A stretch of DNA of 64,000 nucleotides from the NCBI GenBank assembly GCA_947498985.1, contig CANMMF010000001.1, forward strand, positions 401,501-465,500, written 5' to 3'. The notes beneath the pieces were generated by a model. It was not told where the DNA came from. It searched no databases and was given only the letters and a program-made list of their open reading frames with translations. Positions 35,193 to 43,574 of this stretch are shown piece by piece. The translations under genes and the position numbers were made by a program. Each line of letters starts with the position of its first letter. Within the stretch, counting starts at the first letter, position 1. The DNA is from an uncultured Paracoccaceae bacterium. GTDB taxonomy: Bacteria; Pseudomonadota; Alphaproteobacteria; Rhodobacterales; Rhodobacteraceae.

Positions 35193-36037
35193 GGCCAGAC
35201 CCCGGTGGCGCGCGCATCCTCGACCAGCCTTGCGGCGTTGCCGGCATCGGCGCTGAGCGGGCAGAGCGCCTGCAAGCGTGTCGTCTCGAGCATCACTCGC
35301 GGCAAGGCGGTTTCGGGCGCTGTTTTCCAGATGATCGACGCCCCCGCGGCGCGGGCAATCTCATCCATGTAGGTCGCGATCGGCGCCGCCACATTGACCG
35401 GACCCAGCGACATGGTGTGACGGGACAGCGTCGTGACAACCCGCGCCAGATCGCCCGGTCCGATATAGCTGCGCGCAGGCCCGGTCCCGTCGGCAAACCG
35501 GTCAATCGTCACCTCGTCCCCGGGGCGCAAATTGGCAAACAGACTGTCCGCGCCCGCCACATTGCCGATCCGCAGGATGTGCTGTGCGATGGGTGTCCGC
35601 GCGCGCTGCACCGCGCGCTCCATCGCCAGTTTCGCGGCACCATATGACGACGCGGGCGCGCAGATCGCGGCTTCGGTAAGCGGAGCCTCGCCTGCCTCAT
35701 AGACCGCCTGGCTGGAGCAGTGCAGAACGCATCCCGCACCCAGCCGTTCGCCAAGCACAATCGCGTGTTCTGCGAGCGTGATATTGGCCTCCAGCGCAAG
35801 CCGATTATCGCCGGTAACACCCCAAAAAGCCGCGATCGCGTTAACCTTTGGAAGGTCCTGCGGATCACTTCCAGGCCCCCAGATCAGGCCCGTTTCAGCA
35901 CCTCGTTGAGTGCGAAAAACCGGAATGATCTCAATATCTTGATCCCCATCCGAGGCCCAGACGCTTTGCAGCATCCGCCCGAGTTTTCCGCTGGCGCCCA
36001 GCAGCAGGATCTTCAGCCGTTGCGGTGTCGCGGTCAC
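35189..36037 (-). CDS. NAD-dependent epimerase/dehydratase family protein
   Basis: This 282-aa protein has an extended SDR fold. The nucleotide-binding loop GASGKLG is at about residues 14-20 and the catalytic-type YGAAK motif lies after HCSSQAVYEAG. It is expected to interconvert or reduce nucleotide sugars for the polysaccharide made by this locus, but the substrate cannot be read from sequence. It is coupled to the sugar transferase gene and divergent from the Wza-type export gene. Confidence 0.85.
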   Translation of the reverse strand: MTATPQRLKILLLGASGKLGRMLQSVWASDGDQDIEIIPVFRTQRGAETGLIWGPGSDPQDLPKVNAIAAFWGVTGDNRLALEANITLAEHAIVLGERLGAGCVLHCSSQAVYEAGEAPLTEAAICAPASSYGAAKLAMERAVQRARTPIAQHILRIGNVAGADSLFANLRPGDEVTIDRFADGTGPARSYIGPGDLARVVTTLSRHTMSLGPVNVAAPIATYMDEIARAAGASIIWKTAPETALPRVMLETTRLQALCPLSADAGNAARLVEDARATGVWP

Positions 36038-36134
36038 GCTCTGCTCTCAATTGGCTTTCTTTCACGCAACAGACTGTCTATCAGCACAAGGAGAGGCTAA
36101 AAAGATCAAAGTCGTAAGACCACCGGGGGACAAT

Positions 36135-37247
36135 TTGAAACCGTTGATGAAGATCGCGGTCATGTGTGCGGCGCTGCTTGCGCTGGGTGCGTGTTCTTTG
36201 CCGCGGGGCGCTGCCGTCCAGTCCGAAATTCTCAAGGAAAGCCGGTCCGAAGTGCCGACCTTTCAGGTCGTTCCGGTCACGCGCGCCAATATCCCGGCGC
36301 TGTCGCATTGGCCGCGCACCGGCTGGCATGGGCATTTCCACTGGCCCGGCACATCCAACGGCAGCACGTCGTCGATGATCCGCACCGGGGACCTGCTCAA
36401 CGTGACGATCTGGGACAGCCAGGAGAACTCGCTGATCACCTCCGCGGGTCAGCGCTCCACCGTTCTGGAAAACATCGAGGTCGACGGCAACGGCTCGATC
36501 TTCCTGCCCTATATCAACAAGGTCGGCGTGCGTGGTCTGACCGTCTCGGGCGCACGCTCGCGGATCCAGTCGCGGCTGGAACCTATCGTGCCCGCCGCGC
36601 AGGTGCAGGTCAGCCTGCAGCAGGGACGCGATCACGCAGTGGACGTGGTCGGTGGCGTCGCAAAGCCGGGCGCCTACCCGATGCCGTCGCGCAACTACAA
36701 GATCCTGAACGTTCTGGCCGATGCCGGCGGCATCCCGTCAACGCTGCGCAACCCGCGCGTGCGCCTGCTGCGCGGCGCCAAGACCTACGAGATCTCGGCG
36801 GACGAGCTTTACGACAACGGTTCCAAGAACGCGCTGATGCACCCCCGCGACACCGTCATCGTCGAAGAGGATGACCGCAGCTTTGTCGCTCTCGGCGCGT
36901 CCGGCACCGAGGATCTGATCTACTTCCCCAAGGACATTCTGACCGCGCTGGAAGCGATGTCGCTGATGGGTGGCCTCTCGGACACCCGCGCCGATCCCGA
37001 GGGCGTTCTGGTGCTGCGCGAATACCCCGCTGACGCGATCCGTCCGGACGGGTCCGGGCCGGAAAAGCAGCAGGTGGTCTTTACCTTCGACTTGACCAGC
37101 GCGGACGGGCTCTTTGCCGCGCGCAAGTTCGAGATCAACCCGGATGACACCGTGCTCGCCACTGAAAGCCCGATCAACAATGCCCGGACCGTATTCACGC
37201 TGATCGGCTCGATCTTCGGTCTGACCGCGCAGGCGAGCAACCTCTAG
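36135..37247 (+). CDS. Wza-type polysaccharide export lipoprotein
   Basis: This ~370-aa outer-membrane polysaccharide export protein has a lipobox LGAC about 20 residues in. A Poly_export domain follows (IRTGDLLNVTIWDSQEN), then SLBB-type repeats (VDVVGGVAKPGAYPMPSRNYKILNVLADAGG) and a second, C-terminal soluble region. The TTG at 36135 was chosen because GGGGGA lies 4 nt upstream; the ATG at 36147 has no ribosome site but would still leave a usable signal peptide. A co-polymerase/tyrosine kinase (Wzc) gene is not present nearby. Confidence 0.85.
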   Translation: MKPLMKIAVMCAALLALGACSLPRGAAVQSEILKESRSEVPTFQVVPVTRANIPALSHWPRTGWHGHFHWPGTSNGSTSSMIRTGDLLNVTIWDSQENSLITSAGQRSTVLENIEVDGNGSIFLPYINKVGVRGLTVSGARSRIQSRLEPIVPAAQVQVSLQQGRDHAVDVVGGVAKPGAYPMPSRNYKILNVLADAGGIPSTLRNPRVRLLRGAKTYEISADELYDNGSKNALMHPRDTVIVEEDDRSFVALGASGTEDLIYFPKDILTALEAMSLMGGLSDTRADPEGVLVLREYPADAIRPDGSGPEKQQVVFTFDLTSADGLFAARKFEINPDDTVLATESPINNARTVFTLIGSIFGLTAQASNL

Positions 37248-37249
37248 AG

Positions 37250-37271
37250 CCGGGCGCATGTCCGCGCCCGG
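37250..37271 (+). terminator. Stem-loop after the Wza-type gene
   Basis: A perfect 8-bp stem CCGGGCGC/GCGCCCGG with a 6-nt loop begins 2 nt after the stop codon. No T-run follows, so it may be a Rho-assisted or 3'-stabilising structure rather than a classical terminator. Confidence 0.45.
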
Positions 37272-37362
37272 GCCGACCAAGCGCAGCCCATGTCGACCTC
37301 TCGCGACGCACGCAGGACAGGCGATTGCGCAACAGCCGCCCGGCACACAATCCAAACCAATG

Positions 37363-37393
37363 AAAAAAGCGCGCCCCTTGCGGGACGCGCTTT
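37363..37393 (-). terminator. Rho-independent terminator of cycA
   Basis: A stem AAAGCGCG/CGCGCTTT, extended by CCCC/GGGA pairing, is followed on the minus strand by a run of T (AAAAAA on the plus strand at 37363-37368). It lies 25-55 nt after the cycA stop and would end the whole bchF-to-cycA transcript. Confidence 0.85.
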
Positions 37394-37417
37394 CAGTTTT
37401 CTACCGGAGATCAGACC

Positions 37418-37873
37418 TCAATTGGTCTTTTCTTCCATCTCCATCTCGGGACCGACGGACACGAGATAGGCATAGACGTCTTCCATGCCCTTGCGCAGGC
37501 GGAACGACATCTTCGACTTCGCGCCGCTGTCATCGAGATATTCCTTGAGGAAGGTGCGCGGGTCCTGGACGTAGGCGACAAACTGCTCCTCGTCCCAGAC
37601 AAGCCCGGCTTCACCGGCGGCCACCAGGCTGTCGCCGTAGCGGAAGCCCTCGACGGTGCCCGCCTGACGGCCAATCACACCGTAAAGGTTCGGGCCGGTG
37701 CGGCCACCCTTGACGATTTCCGTATCATCATCCGCCACGATCATGTGGCAGGACTTGCACTTGTTGAATTCCTTTTCGCCGGCTGCGGCGTCACCGCTGC
37801 CCGCATGGCTTTCGGCAAAAGCGCCGGTCGCAAGCGTTGCTGCGGCCAGAGCTGTGGCAATCTTGAGCTTCAT
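37418..37873 (-). CDS. cycA: Periplasmic class I cytochrome c (c2/c551 type)
   Basis: This 151-aa soluble electron carrier is expected to re-reduce the photosynthetic reaction centre and also serve respiration. A signal peptide occupies about residues 1-20. The haem site CKSCH is at residues 39-43 and the likely axial Met at about 122 (KSKMSF). It follows hemA on the same strand after about 100 nt at the downstream end of the photosynthesis superoperon. A TTGACA-containing candidate promoter upstream suggests it is also transcribed alone. Confidence 0.88.
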   Translation of the reverse strand: MKLKIATALAAATLATGAFAESHAGSGDAAAGEKEFNKCKSCHMIVADDDTEIVKGGRTGPNLYGVIGRQAGTVEGFRYGDSLVAAGEAGLVWDEEQFVAYVQDPRTFLKEYLDDSGAKSKMSFRLRKGMEDVYAYLVSVGPEMEMEEKTN

Positions 37874-37910
37874 GGTCGGTATCTCCTATTACGCACGTCT
37901 CTCCATGCAC

Positions 37911-37937
37911 TACCTAGCGCACCCGTCCCTTTGTCAA
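37911..37937 (-). promoter_or_regulatory. Candidate promoter of cycA
   Basis: On the minus strand a perfect TTGACA (37932-37937) is followed after 15 nt by TAGGTA (37911-37916). The spacer is short, so the -10 assignment is uncertain. It lies 38-64 nt upstream of the start codon. Confidence 0.3.
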
Positions 37938-37974
37938 CAACCCACAACCGCTTGAGTTCCCTGCGACCTTTCGC

Positions 37975-39189
37975 TTACGCAACGGCATGTGCGATGGCGC
38001 ATTGCCGCCAGAGCGTTGTCAGCGCCATCACCAGATGCTCGATATCGGCGTCGCTGTGCAGCGGCCCGGGGGTAAAGCGCAACCGCTCGGTCCCCTTTGG
38101 CACCGTGGGGTAATTGATCGGCTGCACATAGATCCCGTAATCCTGCATCAGGATATCGGCCAGCTGCCGGCACTTGACCGGGTCCTTGACCATCACCGGG
38201 ATGATATGGCTGGGATTTTCCAGATGCGGGATGCCAATGGCGTTCAGACGCGCGCGCAGCTTGGCGACCTGCTCTTTCTGCCGTCTGCGCTCTACCTGTG
38301 ACTGCTTGAGATGCGCGATCGAGGTCTGCGCCGCCGCCGCCACCGCAGGCGGCAGGGCGGTGGTGAAGATGAACCCGCTGGCAAAGGACCGGATGAAGTC
38401 GCAAAGCGCCTCTGAGCCGGTCACATAGCCGCCCACCACACCAAAGGCCTTGCCCAGCGTGCCTTCGATCAGCGTGATCCGGTCCTGCAGGCCCCATTCC
38501 TCGCTGAGCCCGCCACCACGCGGACCATACATGCCCACCGCATGCACCTCGTCGAGATAGGTCATCGCGCCATGCTTTTCGGCCACCTCGACGATCTCCT
38601 GCATCGGGCAGATGTCGCCATCCATGGAATAGACGCTCTCAAACGCCACGATCTTGGTGGCGTTGCTCGGCAGTGCGGCCAGCTTGCGGTCAAGATCCTC
38701 CGGGTCGTTGTGCTTCCAGATCACCTTGTCGCAGCGCGCGTGGCGGATGCCTTCGATCATGCTGGCATGGTTGAGCGCGTCGCTCAGGATCACAGCATCG
38801 GGCAGACGGCTGCCCAGCGTGCTCAGCGCCGCCCAGTTCGACACGTAGCCGGAGGTGAAAAGCAATGCGGCCTCCTTGCCGTGCAGATCCGCCAACTCGC
38901 TCTCCAGCAGCTTGTGCTGATGCATCGTGCCCGAGATATTGCGCGTGCCGCCCGCCCCGCAGCCACAGGCGGCCACGGCATCCTGCATCGCCTGCACCAC
39001 CTTCGGATGCTGACCCATGCCGAGATAGTCGTTCGAACACCAGACCGTCACCTCGTCCGGGCAGTCGTCATCATGGCTCACGGCCCTGGGAAATTCCCCG
39101 GCCTTGCGTTCCAGCTCCGCAAATATGCGGTAATTCCCTTCGTCTTTCAGGGTGTCGAGTTGGGCATTGAACAGGCTGTCAAAGTCCAT
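37975..39189 (-). CDS. hemA: 5-Aminolevulinate synthase HemA
   Basis: HemA (404 aa) is PLP-dependent and condenses glycine with succinyl-CoA to 5-aminolevulinate, the first precursor of haem and bacteriochlorophyll. The start [15 protein letters not shown], the [11 protein letters not shown] motif and the PLP-lysine segment [10 protein letters not shown] (Lys about 247) are all present. The ATG at 39189 has GGAGG upstream; ten extra upstream codons are not supported. It overlaps the end of puhE, tying precursor supply to the photosynthesis superoperon. Confidence 0.95.
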   Translation of the reverse strand: MDFDSLFNAQLDTLKDEGNYRIFAELERKAGEFPRAVSHDDDCPDEVTVWCSNDYLGMGQHPKVVQAMQDAVAACGCGAGGTRNISGTMHQHKLLESELADLHGKEAALLFTSGYVSNWAALSTLGSRLPDAVILSDALNHASMIEGIRHARCDKVIWKHNDPEDLDRKLAALPSNATKIVAFESVYSMDGDICPMQEIVEVAEKHGAMTYLDEVHAVGMYGPRGGGLSEEWGLQDRITLIEGTLGKAFGVVGGYVTGSEALCDFIRSFASGFIFTTALPPAVAAAAQTSIAHLKQSQVERRRQKEQVAKLRARLNAIGIPHLENPSHIIPVMVKDPVKCRQLADILMQDYGIYVQPINYPTVPKGTERLRFTPGPLHSDADIEHLVMALTTLWRQCAIAHAVA

Positions 39190-39994
39190 GAGCGTCCTCC
39201 GTCGTCGTCTTGTCTTCAATTGTCTTGGGCGCGGGCAACATCCAGCGCCAGAGTTTCTCGTCCGGCAAAGGCAGGACCATGAACCAATGCTCCAGCAGCG
39301 CCAGCGCCGTCATCGCCGTCAGCAGGGCGAAACCCAGCTGTGCGCCAATATCCGGCACCGCCAGGATGCGCTCCAGAAAACAGCCCACCGCCAGCGTCAG
39401 CAAGGTCACCGACAGCGGGAAAAGCCAGTTCATCCTTGCATGCCGGAAGTGGCTGGGCAGATGGCCCAGCGCCTGCGGCAGAAATTCCGTGTTGATCTTC
39501 GGCACGCCCAGAAAGAGGTTCAGCTTGGCCGAGATCCGCGCCACAAAGAGCAGCGCAAAGGTCCAGTAACCGAAGGGGTTCAACGCGTCCCACAAAAAGA
39601 GCCCCAGCCCGATCAGCGCCGCCACCAGCAGCATCTCGTGATAGGCGATTGTGCCCCAGGCGCGTATGAACCGCTCCCATTCCGGGACCTGCGCGGGCAG
39701 CTTTGACAGGTTCGGCCCGGTGATCGTGCCGGTGAGGAAAGCCATCTCGATCCAGCCCCAGATCGCCAGCGCCGAGAGAAACGCATGATAGACCGCGCCG
39801 GGCGTCGCGCTTTGCGCGGTCAACCAGATCCCCCAGATGCCAAGACCGAGAAGCGGCGAGGCGGCCCATGTCACAACCCGCCCCGCGCGCAGACCGCGCC
39901 GGTCCGCCTGCTTCACAACCACAAGGATTGCCCCGGTGGAAAACCACCAGAGAAACAGCGCCACGAGGGCTGCAATCCATGGGTCGTTCAGCAA
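39179..39994 (-). CDS. puhE: Putative photosynthetic complex assembly protein PuhE
   Basis: PuhE (271 aa) is a polytopic membrane protein with seven or so hydrophobic segments, of the DUF3623 family always found in purple-bacterial photosynthesis clusters. Typical sequence includes [17 protein letters not shown] near the N-terminus and the central [24 protein letters not shown]. It is thought to influence reaction-centre/LH1 assembly and bacteriochlorophyll supply. It lies between acsF and hemA, separated from acsF by 99 nt containing a GC-rich repeat. Confidence 0.9.
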   Translation of the reverse strand: MLNDPWIAALVALFLWWFSTGAILVVVKQADRRGLRAGRVVTWAASPLLGLGIWGIWLTAQSATPGAVYHAFLSALAIWGWIEMAFLTGTITGPNLSKLPAQVPEWERFIRAWGTIAYHEMLLVAALIGLGLFLWDALNPFGYWTFALLFVARISAKLNLFLGVPKINTEFLPQALGHLPSHFRHARMNWLFPLSVTLLTLAVGCFLERILAVPDIGAQLGFALLTAMTALALLEHWFMVLPLPDEKLWRWMLPAPKTIEDKTTTEDAHGL

Positions 39995-40027
39995 ATCCGG
40001 TCCTCCATCCCGCGCAATGTTCCTCGT

Positions 40028-40082
40028 CTTCTTCTCTTTTCAAATACCGCCGGGGGGTGTGGGGGGCTGGCCCCCCGCTCCG
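40028..40082. repeat. Dispersed stem-loop repeat, copy A
   Basis: This ~55-bp element runs CTTCTTCTCTTTTCAAATAC, then CCGCCGGGGGG, then a hairpin GGGGGG-CTGG-CCCCCC at 40061-40076. It lies between acsF and puhE. It shares arrangement and most bases with copies at 46725 and 50535 in the same orientation, and with an inverted copy at 51921. Confidence 0.85.
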
Positions 40083-40093
40083 GCGATCTCGGC

Positions 40094-41239
40094 TCAGTAG
40101 ACCGGTTCCAGCCGCGTGCTTTCGGGCACCACATGCTTTTTCGCCGGGATCGTGTAGAGCGAGGCAAAACACAGCGCCGCCTTGGCGGATCCCGCGAGCT
40201 CCTTCAGCTTGCCGCCAACACCGCCTGCCTTCTTGCCTTCGGCGATCTGCACATTGGCGCGGTGCAGTCTTTCCAGTGTCGGCTGCCAGCGCGGGTGATC
40301 GATGTCGAGCGTGATCGGAAAGATCTGCTCGCTGAGCGCGGAGGTCTTGGTAAAGACCTCATGGGCATACCAGTCCGGATCGACGCCCAGCGCCTCGTGG
40401 AAGGCCGGGCGCTGGTGATCGCGCACATACATCGTGGCATAGACCGCGGTCAGGAAGAACTTGATCCAGTAGACATTCTTGCCCGATGTCAGCTTGGGAT
40501 CGGTCTTCATCAGCAGCGCAAAGGCCTCGCCATGGCTGAACTCGTCATTGCACCACTCCTCGAACCATTTGAAGATCGGGTGGAAACGATGCTCCGGTTT
40601 GGCCTGCAGATGGCGGAAAATCGTGATGTAGCGCGCATAGCCGATCTTTTCGGAAAGATAGGTGGCGTAGTAGATGAATTTCGGCCGGAAATAGGTGTAT
40701 TTCTTCTTCTGCGTCAGAAAGCCGAGATTGACTGCAACGCCTGCCTCGCGCAGCGCGTCGTTGATAAAGCCCGCATGCCGCGCCTCGTCCCGCGCCATCA
40801 GCTGAAACAGCTGCGTGATGTCCTTGTTGGCGCCGCGCCGCTTCATCTCCTTGTATAGCACGCAGCCGGAAAACTCCGCGGTGCAGGAGGAGATCAGGAA
40901 GTCGATGAACTCCTTCTTCAGCCCCGGCTCCATGTTGTCCCAATCGACCGTGTCCCAGTCCTCGTTCTTGCGGAAATGGCCCTTGTTGGGGTCGCTCACC
41001 ATCTGCGCGATGAGCTGATCCCAATCCTCGCGCACCGGGCTGACGTCGATCGCATCGAGCTCATCGAAATCGGTGGTGTAGAAGCGCGGCGTCAACAGCG
41101 TGTTCTGCATCGCCACTTCGGTGGCCGAGACGCTGTCGAACTTGGCCTGCTGCTCCTGGATGGCCAGGCCTTCCTCGACGGTTGTGGCGTCGGCGGTGTG
41201 CTTGCCTGCAACCGCCAGATCGGTGTTTTGCACATTCAT
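40094..41239 (-). CDS. acsF: Aerobic Mg-protoporphyrin IX monomethyl ester cyclase AcsF
   Basis: AcsF (381 aa) is the oxygen-dependent di-iron cyclase that forms the fifth ring of bacteriochlorophyll. Iron-ligand motifs are present in order: the first glutamate region in TAEFSGCVLYKEMKRR, then MARDEARHAGF, and EEWCNDEFSHGEAF. The first ~45 residues are a variable extension. Its presence shows pigment synthesis under oxygen; the anaerobic BchE is not in the window. It is coupled to the 99-aa gene upstream by a 4-nt overlap. Confidence 0.96.
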   Translation of the reverse strand: MNVQNTDLAVAGKHTADATTVEEGLAIQEQQAKFDSVSATEVAMQNTLLTPRFYTTDFDELDAIDVSPVREDWDQLIAQMVSDPNKGHFRKNEDWDTVDWDNMEPGLKKEFIDFLISSCTAEFSGCVLYKEMKRRGANKDITQLFQLMARDEARHAGFINDALREAGVAVNLGFLTQKKKYTYFRPKFIYYATYLSEKIGYARYITIFRHLQAKPEHRFHPIFKWFEEWCNDEFSHGEAFALLMKTDPKLTSGKNVYWIKFFLTAVYATMYVRDHQRPAFHEALGVDPDWYAHEVFTKTSALSEQIFPITLDIDHPRWQPTLERLHRANVQIAEGKKAGGVGGKLKELAGSAKAALCFASLYTIPAKKHVVPESTRLEPVY

Positions 41240-41535
41240 AGCGTGACCTCCTCGGAGAAGGAAAATTCACAAAGCTCCATGACCTCGAAATCCCCCGTCA
41301 GCCGGGTCCAGAGCTGTTCCAGTTTCGACGCGCGAAAGATGATCGCCTCGCGCTCTTCGGACACCACTTCCCCGAACGGGGCCATAATTTCCGGGCCCTG
41401 CACCTTCACCTCGTCACCGGGGTAGATCACCGCCCCGTTGTTGAAGCGCACATGCGCGTGCAGGCTCTCGAAACAGTGGCTGATCTCCACCGTGCACGGC
41501 GCCCTCTCCACATCCTTGGTCAACAATCCCATCAT
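41236..41535 (-). CDS. Conserved photosynthesis-cluster protein of unknown function (99 aa)
   Basis: This 99-residue soluble acidic protein has no signal peptide or membrane helix. It includes ISHCFESLHAHVRFNNGAVIYPGDEVKVQGPEI, which looks like a small beta-barrel (KOW/SH3-like) segment, followed by a Glu-rich helix. Two Cys and two His are in the N-terminal half. It overlaps acsF by 4 nt and follows puhC by 44 nt. Translation coupled to acsF suggests a role in the cyclase step, possibly as an accessory subunit. This is inference from position only. Confidence 0.8.
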   Translation of the reverse strand: MMGLLTKDVERAPCTVEISHCFESLHAHVRFNNGAVIYPGDEVKVQGPEIMAPFGEVVSEEREAIIFRASKLEQLWTRLTGDFEVMELCEFSFSEEVTL

Positions 41536-41579
41536 CTTTCCCTCTCGAAATGAGGCGACCGCCCATCAGGGCGGGCAAC

Positions 41580-42038
41580 TCAGTGAAGCAGCAACCTGGC
41601 GAAAGCCGCTGCGTTGTCCTGGCCGAAGCCCATGAGATCCGCATTCCAGCCGGTTGACGGATCGGTGATGGCCATACGGCCGTTTTCAAACGCACTGACA
41701 ATAACCGGCCCGTCGAGCGGCACCCGCGCCAGCGTCCGTTCGCGCTGCAACACGCGCCAGACGCCAGAGACAAAGCCGCCCTCTTCCGGGCTCAGATCGG
41801 CGATCACGCTGCCGGTGCCATCGAGCACCCGCGCAGCACCGGCCATGTCCCCTTGCAAGAACAGGGTCTTTTCCACCCTGACCGGGCTCTCGGGCGGCGC
41901 GGAGGTGACCGGCTGTCCGGTCCAGACATGCGCGCTGACCAGAATGAGGCAGAGCATGACCAGCGCGAACATCGCGCGCACCATGGCGCGCGGCACCAGA
42001 TCGCGGTCGGGGGCGTGAATGCGGGGGGTCTGCGACAT
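41580..42038 (-). CDS. puhC: Photosynthetic complex assembly protein PuhC
   Basis: PuhC (152 aa) is a single-span membrane protein known in Rhodobacter to promote assembly of the reaction centre-LH1 complex. The membrane helix is at about residues 18-38 after a short cytosolic segment. The periplasmic part includes VEKTLFLQGDMAGAARVLDGTGSVIADL and FVSGVWRVLQRER, which match the family. It lies 11 nt after puhB. Confidence 0.9.
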   Translation of the reverse strand: MSQTPRIHAPDRDLVPRAMVRAMFALVMLCLILVSAHVWTGQPVTSAPPESPVRVEKTLFLQGDMAGAARVLDGTGSVIADLSPEEGGFVSGVWRVLQRERTLARVPLDGPVIVSAFENGRMAITDPSTGWNADLMGFGQDNAAAFARLLLH

Positions 42039-42049
42039 CTCCGGGCCTC

Positions 42050-42685
42050 CTATTCCGCAGCCACGGGATGCGGGCCCGCATCACGCCGGGCAATCTGCGG
42101 CAGGCTCACTCGCGCCTCGGCGGCGTCGGCAATCAGCCCCGCCACATGTTCTGCCTCCGGAATGCAGCGCAGCGCCGGTTGAACGGGGCGGATCTTCCAC
42201 GGGCGCACATGCGGCCAGCACATCACATACCCCAGCGGCATCTCGTCCCCGACATCGAGCGCGATGGTGCCGGTGCCGTTGCGGCGCAGCGACAGCGCCG
42301 CGTTCATCACCTGCGTATAGGGCAGGTTCAGCGTCACCGTCAGCGCCGCGCCCACGCGCATCGCGACGCGCTTGTTGGTCACCGTGTAAAGCGTCGTGAC
42401 CGATTGCACGTAGCCCACGATCACCAGCGCCGCGATCACCACCGCGCCCAGGATCAGGAACGGCACCGAAGCACCCAGCGCCTGCCCGAACGGCATCAGA
42501 TCCCAGACAGAGGCCAGACGCCAGAGCGCCAGCAGCCCGAAATACCCGGCGATCCACGGCAGGCTCAGCGCTTCATAGCTCAGCTGCCACCAGTTCGGTC
42601 TGCCCTGCCACAGGATTCGCTCCCCTTCCGGCGGACGCTCCGGCAGGCCTGGCACTGGCTCGGTTGCAAAGTCGTCGTGGCTCAT
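42050..42685 (-). CDS. puhB: Photosynthetic complex assembly protein PuhB
   Basis: PuhB (211 aa) is a membrane protein with about three helices and a PH-like domain, helping reaction-centre assembly. The opening PPEGERILWQGRPNWWQLSYEALSLPWIAGYFGLL and the later LYTVTNKRVAMRVGAALTVTLNLPY are typical. The start at 42685 (MSHDD) was chosen because the preceding in-frame stretch overlaps puhA and lacks family resemblance. It is the second gene of puhABC. Confidence 0.92.
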   Translation of the reverse strand: MSHDDFATEPVPGLPERPPEGERILWQGRPNWWQLSYEALSLPWIAGYFGLLALWRLASVWDLMPFGQALGASVPFLILGAVVIAALVIVGYVQSVTTLYTVTNKRVAMRVGAALTVTLNLPYTQVMNAALSLRRNGTGTIALDVGDEMPLGYVMCWPHVRPWKIRPVQPALRCIPEAEHVAGLIADAAEARVSLPQIARRDAGPHPVAAE

Positions 42686-42755
42686 GCGGATACCCCCCGT
42701 TTCGCCCTGGTCGTAAAGGGCGCGCCTTTCCCGCGCGCGCCCTGGCTTGGTGTCG

Positions 42756-43535
42756 TCAGATCTGCGGCTCGAGCCGCTTGGCATCGGCGTAAAGCTTGCC
42801 GCCGCCGTAATAGGCGCTGATCTTTTCTTCCTCGAGCTTGGTCACCTGGTTGGGCGCCCGGTGCTTCGGCACGCCGGCAAAATGCTCACCATAGATCGAG
42901 TGGATCAGCACCCGGTTGGACCGGATCCGCGCCAGCGTCAGAGGCACCAGCCGCGAGCCGTCGCCATATTCGGCGTCCAGGTCGATCTCCAGATAGCGGA
43001 CCATCTGCTCCGGTTCGTCGAGCCACATGTCGGAGATCTTGCCGACAATCGCGCCATCTCCGGCAACCACGGGAAGCCCGCGCGGATCACGTCCGGCGGC
43101 CACGTGGAACTGATCGGCGCCGGACATCGGCACGATCTTCGGGTGCCCCTTGCCGTCAAGCTCGGGCTCGTCCCGCCGGTTGGCCCAGGCCGCGGGCCCC
43201 ACCCCGTCAGCCAGCGGGTCACCCGCGGGTTCATACGGATAGCCGCCGCTTTCGGCGGTCGGCACCAGCTTGGCATCGATATCGTCGCGTTCGGGGTTCT
43301 GACCCGAGGGCACCGAAATCTCGCCGCGCCCATGCGGCAGCAGGAACGTCTTGTCCTCGGGCACCGGGAACACGCCACCGGCATCCGCCTTGGTGCCGTC
43401 CTCATCCATCAGCGGGTAACCCTCGCGCTGGTTTTCGCGCTGAATCCAGATCACGAGACCGACAAAGAACAGGAAGAACAGCCAGAGCGCGATGCTCGCC
43501 AGGTCGAGATTTCCGAAGATATAGTCTTCTGTCAT
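42756..43535 (-). CDS. puhA: Photosynthetic reaction centre subunit H
   Basis: The H subunit (259 aa) caps the cytoplasmic face of the reaction centre and guides proton uptake to QB. A single membrane helix lies at about residues 11-31 (LASIALWLFFLFFVGLVIWIQ), followed by the conserved RENQREGYPL. The globular beta domain includes VGKISDMWLDEPEQMVRYLEID. The core L and M subunits (pufLM) are not in this window and must be encoded elsewhere. Confidence 0.97.
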   Translation of the reverse strand: MTEDYIFGNLDLASIALWLFFLFFVGLVIWIQRENQREGYPLMDEDGTKADAGGVFPVPEDKTFLLPHGRGEISVPSGQNPERDDIDAKLVPTAESGGYPYEPAGDPLADGVGPAAWANRRDEPELDGKGHPKIVPMSGADQFHVAAGRDPRGLPVVAGDGAIVGKISDMWLDEPEQMVRYLEIDLDAEYGDGSRLVPLTLARIRSNRVLIHSIYGEHFAGVPKHRAPNQVTKLEEEKISAYYGGGKLYADAKRLEPQI

Positions 43536-43574
43536 GGGGTAGTCCTCCTTGATGGGCCCCTTGGTTCAGCCGGT

